From: Guadua angustifolia | Lineage: Eukaryota; Streptophyta; Magnoliopsida; Poales; Poaceae | DNA length: 64,000 nucleotides | Reading direction: 5' to 3' | Assembly: GCA_036346375.1 (NCBI GenBank) | Contig: CM070511.1 | Coordinates: forward strand, 7,812,001-7,876,000 | Shown: positions 45,290-58,500 of the stretch, piece after piece | How positions within the stretch are numbered: position 1 is the stretch's first letter | How the letters are laid out: each line of letters begins with the position of its first letter | Program-made: the position numbers and the translations under genes | Notes under the pieces: generated by a model | The model's database searches: none | What the model was told of the DNA's origin: nothing | Seen by the model: the letters and a program-made list of their open reading frames with translations, nothing else

Positions 45290-48200
45290 TCAAGGCAACA
45301 AACCTAGAGCTATCCAAAGGCTTGGTAAAGATATCGCCAACCGGTGGTCACTTCCACAAATCAAGCACTATGTCTCCTTTCTCCACATGGTCTCTAAGGA
45401 AATGATATCTAATATCAATGTGCTTGGTCCGGAGTGTCAGACTGGGTTCTTGGCAATGCAAATAGCGTATGTTATCACGAAAAGTGGAACACTCTCTATC
45501 TCTAACCCAAAGTCCCCAAGGTCGATCTCATCCAGAGCACTGCTACAAAGAATCGGCAGCAAAGAACATACTCGGCCTCGCCGTGGATCGTGCGACCTGC
45601 ATCGCTTTTAGATGACCAAGAAACAAGAGAAGTGCCAATGAATTGGCAAGTGCCGTATGTTTTTCCTATCTATCCTACACCAAAGAAAGTCAAGATCGAA
45701 AAGGCTCTAAAGGATAGACAAGAGGAAGAAGAGTACCAGATACCATAATCAATGGTAGCTCAAGGTACTGAAGATGCGCTTCACCGCCCGGGCGATGAGA
45801 GACGCGAGGAGAAGCTCGAAGCGAGCGCACATACACACAAAGAAAGTGTATGTCCCATCACAGGCAAGAAGATACAAGAGGGAGCCAATCATGCTCCGAA
45901 CTCCTTTTGATCAACAGCTCACCATCCTCATCGGGCTCGAGGACAGCAAGAAGGTGGCCATAGGAGTCATCACGGCTTCCCATCGCATATATCAAACCGG
46001 CTCAGAGGTCCCGAGTGTACTTACCTTGGTGCAGAAAGTACCTCCCGAGTCTGCTTGATTTGGAAGCCGAGGAAGTAGCTCAACTCACCCATCATACTCA
46101 TCTCAAATTTCGTGCTCATCACCGTAAAAATGAGACACAAGAGACCGAGATGAACCACTAAAGATAATATCGTCCACATAAATCTGGACGAGAAGGAAAT
46201 GAGAATCTTGTGTCTAATGAATAGAGTTTTGTCTACTATACCCATTTTGAAACCATGAACGAGAAGATAGGACTTAAGCCTCTCATACCAAGCTCTAGGG
46301 GCCCTGCTTAAGTCCATACAAGCCTTTGGAAAGCTTGTAGACATGGTTCGGTATTTGGGGTTCTCAAATCCTGGAGGTTGCTTGACATACACCTCTTCCT
46401 CAATGAAGCCATTGAGAAATGCACTCTTGACATCCATTTGATAAAGCTTGAAGCCTTGGGATGCAGAGAATGCAAGCAGGATTCTAATCGCCTCTAGTCT
46501 AGCTACAGGGGCAAAGGTCTCCTCAAAGTCAAGACCCTCAACCTGAGTGAAGCCCTGTGCAACTAGCCTAGCCTTGTTGCGAACGACAACCCCATCCTCA
46601 CTGCTTGTTTTTGAACACCCACTTGGTCCCAATGACATTATGACCAGATGGGGCTCTACAAGTCGCCAAACTTTGTTCCTCTCAAAGTTTTCCAGTTCCT
46701 CATGCATAGCATTAATCCATGATTCATCGGATAATGCATGAGTAACATCCTTTGGCTCAAAAGAGGCAACAAAGGCAAGAGTGAAGGCAGAAGAAGATAA
46801 GCTCGATTTTGAGCGCCAGAACACGCCAAATAGATCACCAATGATCTGCCTGTGGATGAGAACGCTGAATGTGACGTGGAGGACCGTAAGGAGTGGCCTC
46901 TACCTCTTGAGGAGAAGAGGTAGGAACAGAGCCACTCGCCAAGGAGAGTCTCAAGGCAAGGGGTCGATCTTCCCGAGGTGCGTAAATGGAAACAGAGGCA
47001 CCTTAGGTGAAGAGGAGATCGATCGTGAAACACCATCATCTCCATCATCCTCATCCTCTACAAAGATGGTCTCTGAGGGATAAGAAGAGCTCGAAATATC
47101 GTGTCTAGCACCCGGCTAGCCTCATCAAAGGTTACGCCACGTGTCTCTATGATCCTATTCGCATCACAACCTGCACCTATAGTTACGAGAGGAAGTCGAG
47201 TAACCCGTAAAGATACCATCGTAAGAACGAGACTCAAACTTATCTAGGTTACCGACTTCAAGATAAAACACTTGCAACCAAAAACGCGAAAATGAGAAAC
47301 ACCGGCTTTCGCCCATACCTCAACTCATAAGAAGTGCGATGCAAATGTGCTCTCAGAAAACGCGATTGAAACATGACAAGCAAGAGCTATAGCCTCACCA
47401 AAACTTCCTAGGAGTATCAGACCATCTAGCATCGTCCCGCCATCTCAACCAGAGTCCCGTTCTTCCTTTCCACTACGCCATTCTCACGAGGGGCGAGGGA
47501 GAAGAGAACCGATGCTCTAAAACCGACTCCACACGTAAACTCTCAAAGTAGGAATTCTTGAACTCGGTGCCATTGTCATCGCAGATAGCTCAGAATGCAC
47601 TAGGAAGCTCAATAGACAACCTACTAACAAGTCCCTCAAGTGAGAAAAAGTCTCATCCTTCGAGGCCATGAAAATACCCAAGAATATCTCAAAAATCATC
47701 AACAATGACAAGGACATACCACTTCCCTCCCCGCCGATCAAGACTCTAGCCGACCAACAAAGGTCCATGTGTAAAGCTGTCCCGGTGCATCACCATCACT
47801 ACGGTGACTAGAGGATGAGAAGCAAGAACCATCTTGCCATGTCGGCAGGGAGAGCAAACTAAGTCTTTGACCATCTTGAGTTTGGGCAAACCACTTAATA
47901 AGATCGCTACGCTAACTCTAGTCGATGATCAAAACCAATGTGACCAAGTCTCCTATGCGTAAGGAGAGATCACGGACTCGTATAATCAAACACCAAGAGA
48001 GTCTCCGTAAGAAACAGAAAAATCAGCACGAAAGACTCTCCCAAATCTAGAAATCCCAAGAACTAATCCTCTTGATGAATCGAGGATTCTACAAGCATTG
48101 CTCTTAAAGCTTACCTCGAAAGAGTCATCGATAAGTCGAGAAACGAAAAGCAAATTTATTGCAGCTACTCACTAAGGCAACGCCCTTAAGAATAAAATTT

Positions 48201-48370
48201 TCATTAATGCAGACGGTATCTTTAGCAATGACTCTACTCAAGAAGCATCCCCAAAAGTGATCAACTCATCACCGGGGCTCTGGACTAGGAAGAGAACCAA
48301 CGAGAATCTCCGGTCATATGGCGAGAACAACCGAGTCAACAATCCAAACATCTCCTTCCCCATCCGACGA
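45290..48370 (-). pseudogene. Copia pol: protease, integrase, RT, RNase H
   Basis: Minus-strand reading. Protease remnant near 48370-48300 (DVWIVDS.. then SRHMTGD, one base missing between). GAG-pre-integrase block with RRLGHIGFDH and CSPCRHGKMV (about 47975-47830). Integrase core about 47780-47450 (LVIVDDFSRY-like, then DNGTEFKNS-like blocks in shifted frames). RT is the longest open part, 46824-46021: WINAMHEELENFERNKVWRL, RLVAQGFTQVEGLDFEETFA, VARLEAIRILLAFS, LYQMDVKSAFLNGFIEEEVY. RNase H near 45660-45560 (CQFIGTSLVSWSSK, GEAEYV). Many one- or two-base deletions break the frame. Non-functional as written. Confidence 0.88.
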
Positions 48371-49583
48371 ACCTCATCCCAGGTCGCCAGACATCGGCTG
48401 GAGTCGCCACTTCAAAGGCGCCGCCATGAAGCACATGCCGAGAAGTCGCGCCGCTTTTCTTCTCTTGCGGATCATCCTCGCCTGCCGCTCCATGTCTCCG
48501 TGTCGGAGAGGTTGATGTCGCCGAGGGCGGCGAGGACGCTGGAATGCCTTCTTGTTCTTGGAGAAGTTGCGGTACTTCTTCTCGTGCGCCGTTCACGAAA
48601 TGGAGGCTTTTTGTTTATGTTCTTGTCGGTGTAGTCGTTTTGCCCAAACCCGCCGACGCCGTTTTGCCCTTCTCCAGCTTAAGTTCGCCAACTCGAATGT
48701 GGTTGGGGCCACCACACTCAAGCAGTGATCATGCCACCTCTCTCCTCTCTCTCATTCTTTGTAAATATTGGAAAATTTTTCGAGCGACAAGAGCAAGCTC
48801 ATTTTCTGGAAATTGTTCCAGAATTTCATCGCTTACTTCGCAAAGAGCGGAGAGAGAAAAACCATAAGCAAAGTCAAGAGAAAATCCAGAAGAGGACCCA
48901 ATGGGATCGGTGACCAAAGCCATCGACCGAGATTTCGCTCTTCCGGAGACGACATCAATCTCATGAGTCTTGAGGCGGAATAAAGCCCGCCAAGAGTCGA
49001 GTCGACAAATCAGTGGTGTCCTTGATGGTGGTCACCTTCATCTCCCAAACCCAAGGTCGAAAGTGCGGTCAAGAAATGTCGAGCATTGTCCGAAGTCGTG
49101 GTATATACAACCGATCGCTTCGGAGGTCACTCAAAATCTTGGTAAACCGACCAAAGCACTCATCGAGACTCTCACCACCAGCGTTGTTCAAATTTGTTGT
49201 ACTCGCGCTTGAATCGGTCTCTGCTCACGGTCTTGATTTGAGTAGTGCCTCATGGTAAGCATCGAGGGTTACCCAAATCTCGTATGAGCGAAGGTGAGAA
49301 CCGATCATACTCATCATGGCCGAAGTCCCTCAGATGAGAATGTTCTCGCCTTTAGCATTTGCCTCAACGTCACCCATATTGTTGGCCGTGACGTTTTCAT
49401 CGACAGAACCTCATATGGGAGCTTCACCTTCTCGCCATATCAGAAGCCCTGGCAAGTGATGTATGACTCCATCCGGATTTCCAAAAGGAAAATCAACACC
49501 GTAAAAAATTGGAGGCTTGGTGGAATACTTGTTCTGTCGCCATGGCTCTCGAGACCGGTCAAGATCTATGGAAGAGCAAAACC
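48371..49583 (-). pseudogene. Copia gag
   Basis: Region between primer site and protease. Short minus-strand segments such as GTSAMMSMIGSHLRSYEIWV (about 49325-49265) fit a copia Gag (UBN2-like capsid), but the frame is broken about every 100 bases. Domain limits cannot be set by eye. Confidence 0.5.
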
Positions 49584-49594
49584 GCTCGATACCA
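49584..49594 (-). other. Primer-binding site of the copia element
   Basis: The minus strand reads TGGTATCGAGC two bases inside the 5' LTR: the initiator-Met primer site TGGTATCAGAGC with one base missing. Confidence 0.8.
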
Positions 49595-49596
49595 AT

Positions 49597-51259
49597 TGAA
49601 GGATCGAGATGGCGAACAGAGGGGGGTGAATGGTCGCAATTAAATTTTCCCCAAAATACTCCAACTAAAACCGTGAAAAGATCGCATAAAGGAAATCGTG
49701 AAAAACCGCAAAAACCGAACGACTAGACAACTATGTGCAATCCCTAGCTTACATGGATGTGATCCATGAAATATGTGAGGATTTTCAATCACAATCCTGG
49801 TTGTCAAGTGTCCAAAAAGGAGAGGAATCAATTCAAATACTTTTTCTAAAAGAGATCAAGCCAAGACACAAAAGTCTCTTTTAGAAAAGCAAAATCAGAT
49901 ATTTCCAGAATCTGTCTTTAATTTGAACAAGAGGTTGGTGGGTTTCTGCTACTTACAAAATTATGAGAAAATTTTCTCCCTATGAGAAGATGAGTCGTGA
50001 ATCTTTCCACCAAATTTCAGATCAAAAAGCCATGTATAAAAATCATCATAAATCTATGAACACAGACAGTCAGGAACTTCGACCAGAAAATTTGGGGCTC
50101 GGTTTTCACCTCATGGCACCCAAACTATGAAACCAGTGAACTCCAAAGTTTTTCTGCAGATGGATATAGGAGTCCCGCACAATCTCCAACAATAATCACG
50201 CAAAAAGGATTCTTCTAGATTTTTTTCAAAAATCAAAGACTAACTGCTGCGCGAAGAACAAGTTCTGGACAGAACTGGAACTTGAAAGAAAAGATGATCT
50301 CTACTCAATCAAAGAGTGCAAAAGAGATGTAAAACCATATGAACACACTCAAAACATCCAAGATCAGCATTTAGAAGGAGGGGAGGCAAATCCAAATTGC
50401 ATGAATGTAGATTGCGGAAAGTAAATGCGAATGTAAATGCTGAATTTAAATTATGTAAATGAAAGACATAATGTAAATACAGAATTTAAATTCACAAAGA
50501 TGCAAAGAAATTTCTTTGTATTTCTGGTGGAAGGTTTACAAAGCCTCACTTCATGTGGGCAAAGCTCAAAGGAGCAACTCAACCTTCAAGGGAGCAAAGG
50601 CCACCCTCCACCCCTATTTATACAACTCTTGGGCCACCTACCACCCTTGGATGAGTCCTCAACCCTAGGACACTCATCTAAGGGCAAGGATTGACCCACT
50701 CATACATCCATGCAAGGGCTAACCCAAAACCCACACACATACCGTGTTTTTTTTGCACGGTTTTCAAAGCATACTACCTAGACCTGCTACCCTATCAACT
50801 AGACCGCAATCCGACAGCCCTCATTGATCCATGCGGCATCTAGCTAGCATCATCTCCTTTCCTTGTCTTCTTGGCTTGCCCGACTCCGCCTCCGATCATC
50901 TTCCCGCGATCTCCCGACCGTCTCGACCTCCGACGCCTCGCCTAGTCCCGGCCATCCTCCGCCTCACCATGACCTAGCACCGCTGTTCTACAACCATCAA
51001 AGACAAGGAAAACCTTTCACATAGCAATGCCCACAAAGATATTTTCAATGATTATCCCAAAATCATTAATCGAACATAATTTCTCTCAACGGTCCAATGC
51101 TACCGCCCTCATGCGGGTAGCACTAGGAAAAGCAACCAACACTCAAATTGCTTCACATCGAAAATCCAATTCAAATCAAACTCAATTTCAAATCAAACCA
51201 ACCTCAACTCTTGTCAATTACTCATCACACACAAGGATAGACCTCCACATGGTCTTTCA
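49597..51259 (-). repeat. 5' LTR of the copia element
   Basis: 1663 bp, nearly the same sequence as 41728-43425. Ends TGGTCTTTCA and is followed by the target duplication GTAAG. Differences from the partner are mostly single-base gaps in G, C or T runs and the loss of one 27-bp repeat. Confidence 0.93.
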
Positions 51260-51264
51260 GTAAG

Positions 51265-51831
51265 GTAAAAGTTTAATGAAACAAAGTCATTTTGACGAAA
51301 TGAGCTTGCGTCTCTGTTTGTTTCCTCTAAAAAAATTTTATCGTGTACTTAGCATTTTTCTGAGGTAGTGTACCCTCGTACAGCCCCCGTTGGGGCCAAG
51401 GTCGAGCGACGCTGGCCTTGGACGCAAGTTTAAAAACCTGCAAAAACCTCGACCTGCAAGGTCGAGAAAAAATCCACAGGGGGAACTGCTAAGCACAACA
51501 CAGGTATATGAGAAGATATTTAGCCTCGAAAGTGTTAAGGTTGTTGTTAGCTTAGATTCTCGAAACACAACCTCGATTCGTTCTTGCTCGACGATTTCAA
51601 ATGTGGAGTTAGTTCGAACCCTGGCGCAGGGGGGGCTGGGATGCGAAGAGATTCGGCTTACAAGTAGCTCGACCCCTAGGGGTAAATTTTAAGCTCGCAA
51701 CACTTGAGTCAAGATCTAAAGCACTTATACGCAGGTCGGATTTGGAAAGAATCCCAGATTTGAATTTAGTACGAAACATGGAAGAAAAGAAGAAAGAAAA
51801 CAGAGACCAACATAGCTAATGAACAATAAAC
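51265..51831. other. T2 spacer between antisense ORF and integrase
   Basis: Continuation of T2 after the copia insertion. Non-coding; matches, inverted, the T1 spacer (14475-15340) in parts such as GGGGCTCGAACTCC-like blocks. It lacks the Tourist MITE found in T1. Confidence 0.6.
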
Positions 51832-51837
51832 TTTATT
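51832..51837 (-). terminator. Poly(A) signal after T2 integrase
   Basis: AATAAA on the minus strand, about 20 bases after the integrase stop; same place as 14465 in T1. Confidence 0.5.
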
Positions 51838-51856
51838 GAAGTTTGAGACAGAGGTG

Positions 51857-52513
51857 TTACACATAAAATTTATGAAGTTGATCAATGTTCCACGAGCTTG
51901 AGAGCTCTCTGCCATCGGGCATCGCTAGCCGGTAAGCCCCCGTGCGATCTGTTGAAAGAACTCTATAGGGCCCCTCCCACCGTGGGGATAACTTGTTGGT
52001 GTTGGACGAGCCCTGAATTCGTCTTAGGGTTAGGTCCCCAACAAGGAGTTTCCTAGGTCGTACCGATCGAGATGCATGTCTGCGAAGAGCTTGCAGGTAA
52101 TGCGCTGATCGTAGCAGTGCACGGCATCTTACTTATTCTGCCAGGATAAGGTCAAGAGACCGCTCTTACTCGAAGTCAACTTGGTCGACCAAGCTGACCC
52201 TAGCAGAGTCCAGCGTGACCTCTGGAGGCAGGATGGCTTTGTCATCAATACAAGCCTAAGGGTGTGGACCTCGTTGCTTCTACCGATCGCGGGTACGAAT
52301 AGACCATAAGATGGGGGAAGTTCATCCACCAAGGTCTTGTCATGTCGTTCGAGCTCATTTGATACTCATTTCTTGACGCCTTGAACGATTTGTCTATTGG
52401 CGCGTTCTGCTGCTCCATTGCTTTGCGAGTGGCTTACCGAAGCATAACATACTTTGGTGCTAATGTCGTCACAATATTCCTGGAACAATTCACTGGTAAA
52501 CTGCGTTCCATTG
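51857..52513 (-). pseudogene. Integrase of element T2, C-terminal part
   Basis: Minus-strand counterpart of 13796-14445 in T1. It starts within GTQFTSELFQEYCDDISTKV, contains HSQSNGAAERANRQIVQGVK with the catalytic Glu, and ends at the stop 51857 after a region matching the T1 C-terminus (RLAMPDGRELSS-like). The N-terminal part, including the second catalytic Asp, is split off by the chromovirus inserted at 52514. Frame breaks at about 52330 and 52000. Confidence 0.85.
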
Positions 52514-55500
52514 TGTCGGGACCCGAATTTGCAATCCGACCTCTCGTGTTTCAAAGACTAGTCCAGATCACGCTTAGTGCACACAGCCTCAACATCGGTA
52601 CATATCACGTATATATCCAACTAAATAGTAGAGTACTTTTCTTAAATGTATAAAAGAATGGTTGATCGACCTTATGGTCAAGTTATAGCGATCGCCTGCA
52701 GGCGAAAACTTATTAAAATATTCAAAAGCAAATGAAATAAAATAAACTCGTGGCGCCAACCAATTTGCCACAGTAACCTGACCGGGCTCGCTCCCTAGTT
52801 CGCCTCCTCCCGATACTCCTCCTCCCGAAAGGTGGGTTGCTTCTTCTTCAACTGAAGTTGTGTTGTTGTGGGTGAGTACTTTGAGCACTCAAAAGTCATG
52901 CATGTAATGCAATTCTAATATTCTACATGCATGGCTTAGTACAAAGGATAGGCTATGGTTCATGAGCAAGACAAAGATTCAAGATAAAAAAGAATAGATT
53001 GCAAAGCAAGAAAACAAGAGTAGGAATAATAGCTTTCACAAACATTTCAATCAGAATCATTTCTCCATCCTAAGTCAAGTTCATCATCATCAACCCAAGC
53101 ATTTTTCCATAAACAATTCATTTTCATAAAATCTAACCCTTGATCAGAATCACCGAGCGATGCTCAATACCGTGAGCACGGCTATTCAATAGGTTGTACA
53201 CTCGCAGAGGTTATACACTTTACCCACAAGATACAACAAATACCACCAAGGCAAATAACCGTGAACGAAGCCTTTCCAAAGTTCCATCTAAACTCAAGAT
53301 CGCCTCGCTAAGGTTTCAACACCGAGGGACTGGTTACCACACCTGTGGCCCCCTCTTGCGCCATGTGAGTTCTCAATCCGCTTCTCCTGCCTCACACCAC
53401 CACGACAAGATTCCAAGAATAGATTTCCAGCTTTACTCGGCTAAGCCCGCCCCATTACTTGAGCTTGTGGTCAGATGAGGGACTCCGCTCAAATGCTCGC
53501 AAGGTTAAGTCCTTAGTTGACCGAGGCAAGACTAACCAAAATGACTTTAACATCCAAAACCAATAAAACCAAATTGACCGCCTTGCCATTACTCTTGGCC
53601 CACTGTAAACAATCTTGCCACATGGCTCGCCTAAATCATTTTCCCACCCCAGTTCTTACCATTGCACCACGTGCCATCATCAACTTAATAACACATGTCT
53701 CATTCACAAAGCATATTCAATATCTCATTAAGTCAAGATTCACTTTGGTATTCCAAAATCATGAAACGCCCACGCAAGGTGGCTAAGCATACTACTTTGG
53801 CCTACTCAACCCATGTTGGCAAATTATAAAAGTCCAACTATTAATCCATATCCTAGGGTGACAAAAGATTCATGGCCTACAATTATATATGACAAGGTGG
53901 CATACAAAGAACTTAGGCATTTAACTAATCCAAAAACTTATTCAAAATCATTTCTATCAAATTAGCATGCAATAGTTTAAATCAAAATAATTTGCTCTAG
54001 TAGGTTCAACATGATCAAACACAACTTGCCTTCAAAAGTGCTGGTTCGGTTCCTGAGCTTGTTCTGGTCGTAACTTCTCCTCGAAACCATCGGGACTTCA
54101 ACGCCTACGCAGAACGATGCACAAAACAATAAAATAAATAAACAGTAGACAAACAGTGCTCAAAAATTCAAATAAAATTCATAAACAGAAAGATCACAAT
54201 TTTACAAATTTATAGAAATTGGAATCACTCAAATCGGAGTTAAAACGCAAAAGTTATAAGCATTTGAAGTTTCAAAATATATTTAAAATCAATATACCGA
54301 ATTAAATAAATATTTTTTTTTCGTAAAATCAATTATTGCGTCATCTGTGACACGGTCGCCATCATAGAGTGACACGTGGTTTTGCCGACGCCACCGACCG
54401 CTCCCGTGATGACGCCAAGATGACGCCATCGTGACGCCGCGACGACTCGGCCCTCACATCGGCTGTGGGACCCATCGTGACGCCAAGATGACGTCGATGC
54501 AGACGCCACGCGCGCGCAAGGCGCGTGGGCCGACGAGTGGGCCCGTCTTGTCGCCGACTCGGTGAACTGCAGACGCGCGGCCGATGTGGGTCCGCTTTGT
54601 CACGACTCATGCGCGCAATGAACGGCGCGAGATCGACGTGTGGGTCCATCCGTCATTGCCTCATGCACAAATGAGGGCGACGTGGCACGACGGTGGCCCT
54701 TGATATGCATCTAACGGTGGAGATCAAGATGGGGTTTATCGTTTTAAGGCGACGGGCGAGATCTGGATCGTTGTGCGCGACGGACGGCCGTGGGAAGTTT
54801 CTGGGCGACGGTGATGGAGCGCGGCACGGGCTTGACCGGAGAGACGAGACGATGACGTATGGCGTGGCGCTCGTGGTTTCTCGGCGACGCGGCGGTAATG
54901 CTTCCGACGCTGCTTGACAAGGTGAGTTCGGGATGGCACGGGCGATGGCGAGAGTGACCGGCGGCGACGAACGGCGCAAGAACTCAGCGGAAGGCTTTGA
55001 ACTCGGCGAGCTCTTGCGGCAGGCAAGCGCGTCTCGGCGGGCGTGACGGCAGACGGATGGGTGCGGCGCGAGGTGAGGAGCACGGCACGGTGGCGGCGCT
55101 TAAATAGCCCCTCGGCCCGTGAAAAGCGCGGAGACCGAGGCCCACACTCAAGCGGGCATGAATCCGTGAGATTCGACTTGGGTGACGTGGCGCGATGAGA
55201 GCCGCTTGATGGAGATCGAACGCCACCGCGTTAGGGTTTTCCGGACGGGCCAAGACAGTACTGCCCAACACTATTCATCAGAATTTTAATTTTTTTTCGA
55301 TTTAAAATAATTCCAAATTCAAATAATTTATTTGGGGCCTTAAAAATATCGTGAAAATTTCGAAAAATTCCCATAAATATTTTAGGACATTTGTGACTCA
55401 AATAAAATATTTTCAGCAAAACTTTATTTTAACTTTTCCATTATATAATTAATTTGATAAATGGTTTAATTCAAAATAAATTCAAATAATTCCAATAAAT

Positions 55501-55586
55501 CCAAGTAAATCCAAATAAATTCCAGAAATTCCCAAAAATTCAGAATACCAATAAAATGCAAGAAAAGCAAAAATTGGGGTGTTACA
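52514..55586 (-). repeat. 3' LTR of the chromovirus
   Basis: The plus strand runs from TGTCGGGACCCG to GGGGTGTTACA; 3073 bp. Followed by AACCTCCCCTTAA, i.e. polypurine tract TTAAGGGGAGGTT on the minus strand. Same family as 18801-22248. GC-rich, CGACGCCA-rich block at about 54340-55130, AT-rich end after 55270. Open frames in the GC block are on both strands and not credible genes. Confidence 0.93.
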
Positions 55587-58500
55587 AACCTCCCCTTAAC
55601 GGAATCTCGAATTCGTGATTCGTAATGACTAAGGAATAGGTTAGGAATTCTTCTTCAGTCTTCTTCACGCCCCAAAGTTGCTTCGCCTCTAATGGTTACT
55701 CCATCGACTCGCAGAAGCGGTCGATTTATTTTCGCTTTCGATCCATCGTGTCCAAGATCTTTACCGCACTCTTTATAAGTCAAATCCTTCCGCAGCTCGA
55801 CCGATTCTAATCAAGACCGCTTCTTCCGCACTTTCGGAGACATTTCTTTAATTGTGACACATGGAACACATCATGCACTCGCTAAAGATCAAGTAACTCC
55901 AACCGACACGCTACTTCACCTCTACGACTTAGGATCTTGAACGGACCAACATATCTTGGTGCTAACTTCCCTTTAGTGTGGAACCTCTTAACTCCTCCGA
56001 GTGGTGTAACCTCGAGATACACAAAATCTTCGTGTTCAAAGCTTAAATCCTCGCGGCGATTATCGGCATAACTCTTCTGTCTTGATTGTGCTATTTTCAA
56101 CCTTTCTCGATCATGGCTATCTGCTCTTCACTTCTCGAGAACGTCCTGCCCAACATATGACGCCTCCGGCCTCATTCCAATTCAACGGCGTTCGACGTGG
56201 TCTTCCATATAGCGCTTCAAATGGCGACATCCGCAAACCGGCCCGATAACTATTATTGTAGCCGAACTCGCGATGGCGTACACTTATCCCACGAGGTTGT
56301 GTAAGCCAATGCACATGCCCTCAACATGTCCTCAAGTATCGATTAACTCTCTCCGTTTGCCCATCTGTCTGTGGGTGATATGCGGTAATGAAGTTCAGAC
56401 GGGTCCCTAGGGCCTCATGCAATTTATCCCAAAATCTTGAGGTAAACTGGGTACCTCTGTCCGATACAATTTTCTTTGGAACTCCATGCAAACATACAAT
56501 CCTTGACATATACAATTACGCTAAACGGTCCTCCAGAATAGGTAGTCTTCACCGGATGAAATGGGCAACCTTTGTCAAACGGTCCACTATAACCCATATG
56601 GAATCATATCCCGTCTCGGGTCCTTGGTAAACCGTAATGAAATCCATTCCGATTTCTTCCCATTTCCACTCGGGTATCTTCGAAGGGTCAGAGTAACCCC
56701 GCCGCCTCGATGCATTGCTTTGACTCTTTGGCATATGTCGCACAACGCAACATGCTCGCAACTTCACGCCTCATGCTTGGCCACCAAAATCTTGCCTTCG
56801 TGTCTTGATACATCTTAGCGCTCGATGAATAGAGTACTTGGAATCATGAGCTTCCTCCGTAATCACTGTTTCAGCTTCTTTCTTAGCAGACGCAAATGCG
56901 CTTCTTGATCCACAATGTGCCTTGCTCATCCAAATTTTGAAATCCTTCGCCTTTGCCTTCCTCCATTTTGGACTTAATTCTCTAATCTTGGCATCATCTT
57001 TTCAGATTTCACTTAATCTGATCTTCCGAGTAGGCTTCACTTCTAGAGCGGCTATAAATCCTTTAGGCACAACTTCCACTTGACTTCAAATTCCTTGCAT
57101 AACTCGACTGATTTGCTTCTAGCAACATGCTCACTGTGTGGCTCTTCCGACTTAAAGCATCACCACTACATTGGCTTTCCCCGGTGATAATGAATTCCCA
57201 GATTATAATCCTTAATTAATTCCAACCACCTTCTCTGCCTCATGTTCAGATCCGATTGTGTAAATATATATTTAAGACTCTTATGGTCAGGTACACTTCA
57301 CATCTGCTTCCAATCGATAGTGCCGCCATAACTTTAAGGCGGTACCACTACCGCTAATTCGAGATCATGCGCCGGATAGTTCTTCATGCGACTCAATCGC
57401 CTTGATGCATACGCAACGACCTTCGCTCGCTCGTAACACGCATCCTAGTCCTTGGCGCGATGCATCACAAGATATATCAAAGCTCGCCTAAATCCAGTAG
57501 AACTAACACCGGTGCCGATGTCAATCGCTTTCTTCAACTCCCGAAACTCCGCTCACACTCCGGCCCATGTAAACTTCTTCTCCTTTTTCAACAATTGCGT
57601 AAGAGGTCTCGCAATCGCTGAGAATCCTTCAATAAATCGGCGGTAATAACCGCCATTCCAAGGAAACTACGAATTTGAGTCACCGCTTGGGTGGCTCCCA
57701 ATGCAACATCGCTTCCACCTTACTTGGGTCAATCTGCGATTCTTCGGCGGTCACCACATGTCCAAGAAACTCTACCTTGTTCTTCCGTAAATCACACTTG
57801 CTAAACTTAGCTTAAAAGTTGTTGTTCCTTAACTTCTCCGTAACTAGCCTCGATGTTCTCGCATGCTCTTCCCGCTCTTGGAGTAAACTAGAATGTCATC
57901 TATGAACACAACAACTAACTTATCCAGTATTCCATGAAAACCTTGTTCATCATGTTCATGAAATATGCAGTGCATTTGTCAAACCGAAAGACATAATCGT
58001 GAACTCATAATGTCCATATCTTGACGAAAATGTCGTTTTCTGCACATCCTCCGATCGAATCTTCACCGGTGATAACTTTGATCGAGGTCAATCTTGGAGA
58101 AAACTCCGCTCCTCTCAATCGATCAAATAGGTCATCGATCCCGGTAGCGGATACTTATTCTTTATAGTGACTTCATTCAAAGCTCTGTAATCCACACACA
58201 TCCAGAACTTCCGCCCTTCTTCTTGACAAATGAACCGTGCTCCCCTATGGCGCATTTAACTAGGTCTAATAAATCCCTTTATCTAATAACTCCTCAATCT
58301 GCTTCTTCATTTCGACCAGCTCATCGGCTGACATCCGATAGGTCTCTTAGCTATCGGGCCGCTTCCTGCACTAACTCGACACAAACTCTATGTCCTCGTC
58401 TGGTGGCATCCTGTAAATCCTCCGAAATACATCCGGTATTCTCGACAACCGGTACATCTTCTATGCCGACGGCCTTCACACTATTGACCATCAACTGTCC

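Larger units (their letters stand above)
41728..51259 (-). mobile_element. Ty1/copia retrotransposon, complete with two LTRs
   Basis: 9532 bp, exact target duplication GTAAG (41723-41727, 51260-51264), inserted in the spacer between antisense ORF and integrase of T2. LTRs 41728-43425 and 49597-51259. On the minus strand the order is primer site, gag, protease, integrase, RT, RNase H, purine tract. Integrase before RT is diagnostic of copia. The long non-coding stretch before the 3' LTR and the 1.7 kb LTRs fit the SIRE/Maximus group, which is inference. Confidence 0.93.
34540..52513 (-). mobile_element. Tat-like Ty3/gypsy element T2 (minus strand, right part beyond window)
   Basis: Same family as T1 in reverse: 3' LTR 34540-35195, purine tract 35196-35214, antisense ORF (plus strand) in two pieces, and the C-terminal integrase at 52513-51857. 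It is interrupted by a copia-type solo LTR, a full copia element and, at 52514, a chromovirus that runs past 64000. The rest of integrase, RT, protease, gag and the 5' LTR should lie right of the window. TTTCC (34535-34539) is its presumed target duplication, unverified. Confidence 0.9.

Noticed and set aside
54362..55271. Several overlapping ORFs in the GC-rich part of the chromovirus LTR (also 63096-63963)
   Set aside because: They fall within LTR sequence, are open on both strands because of composition, and are not preserved between the two LTR copies.
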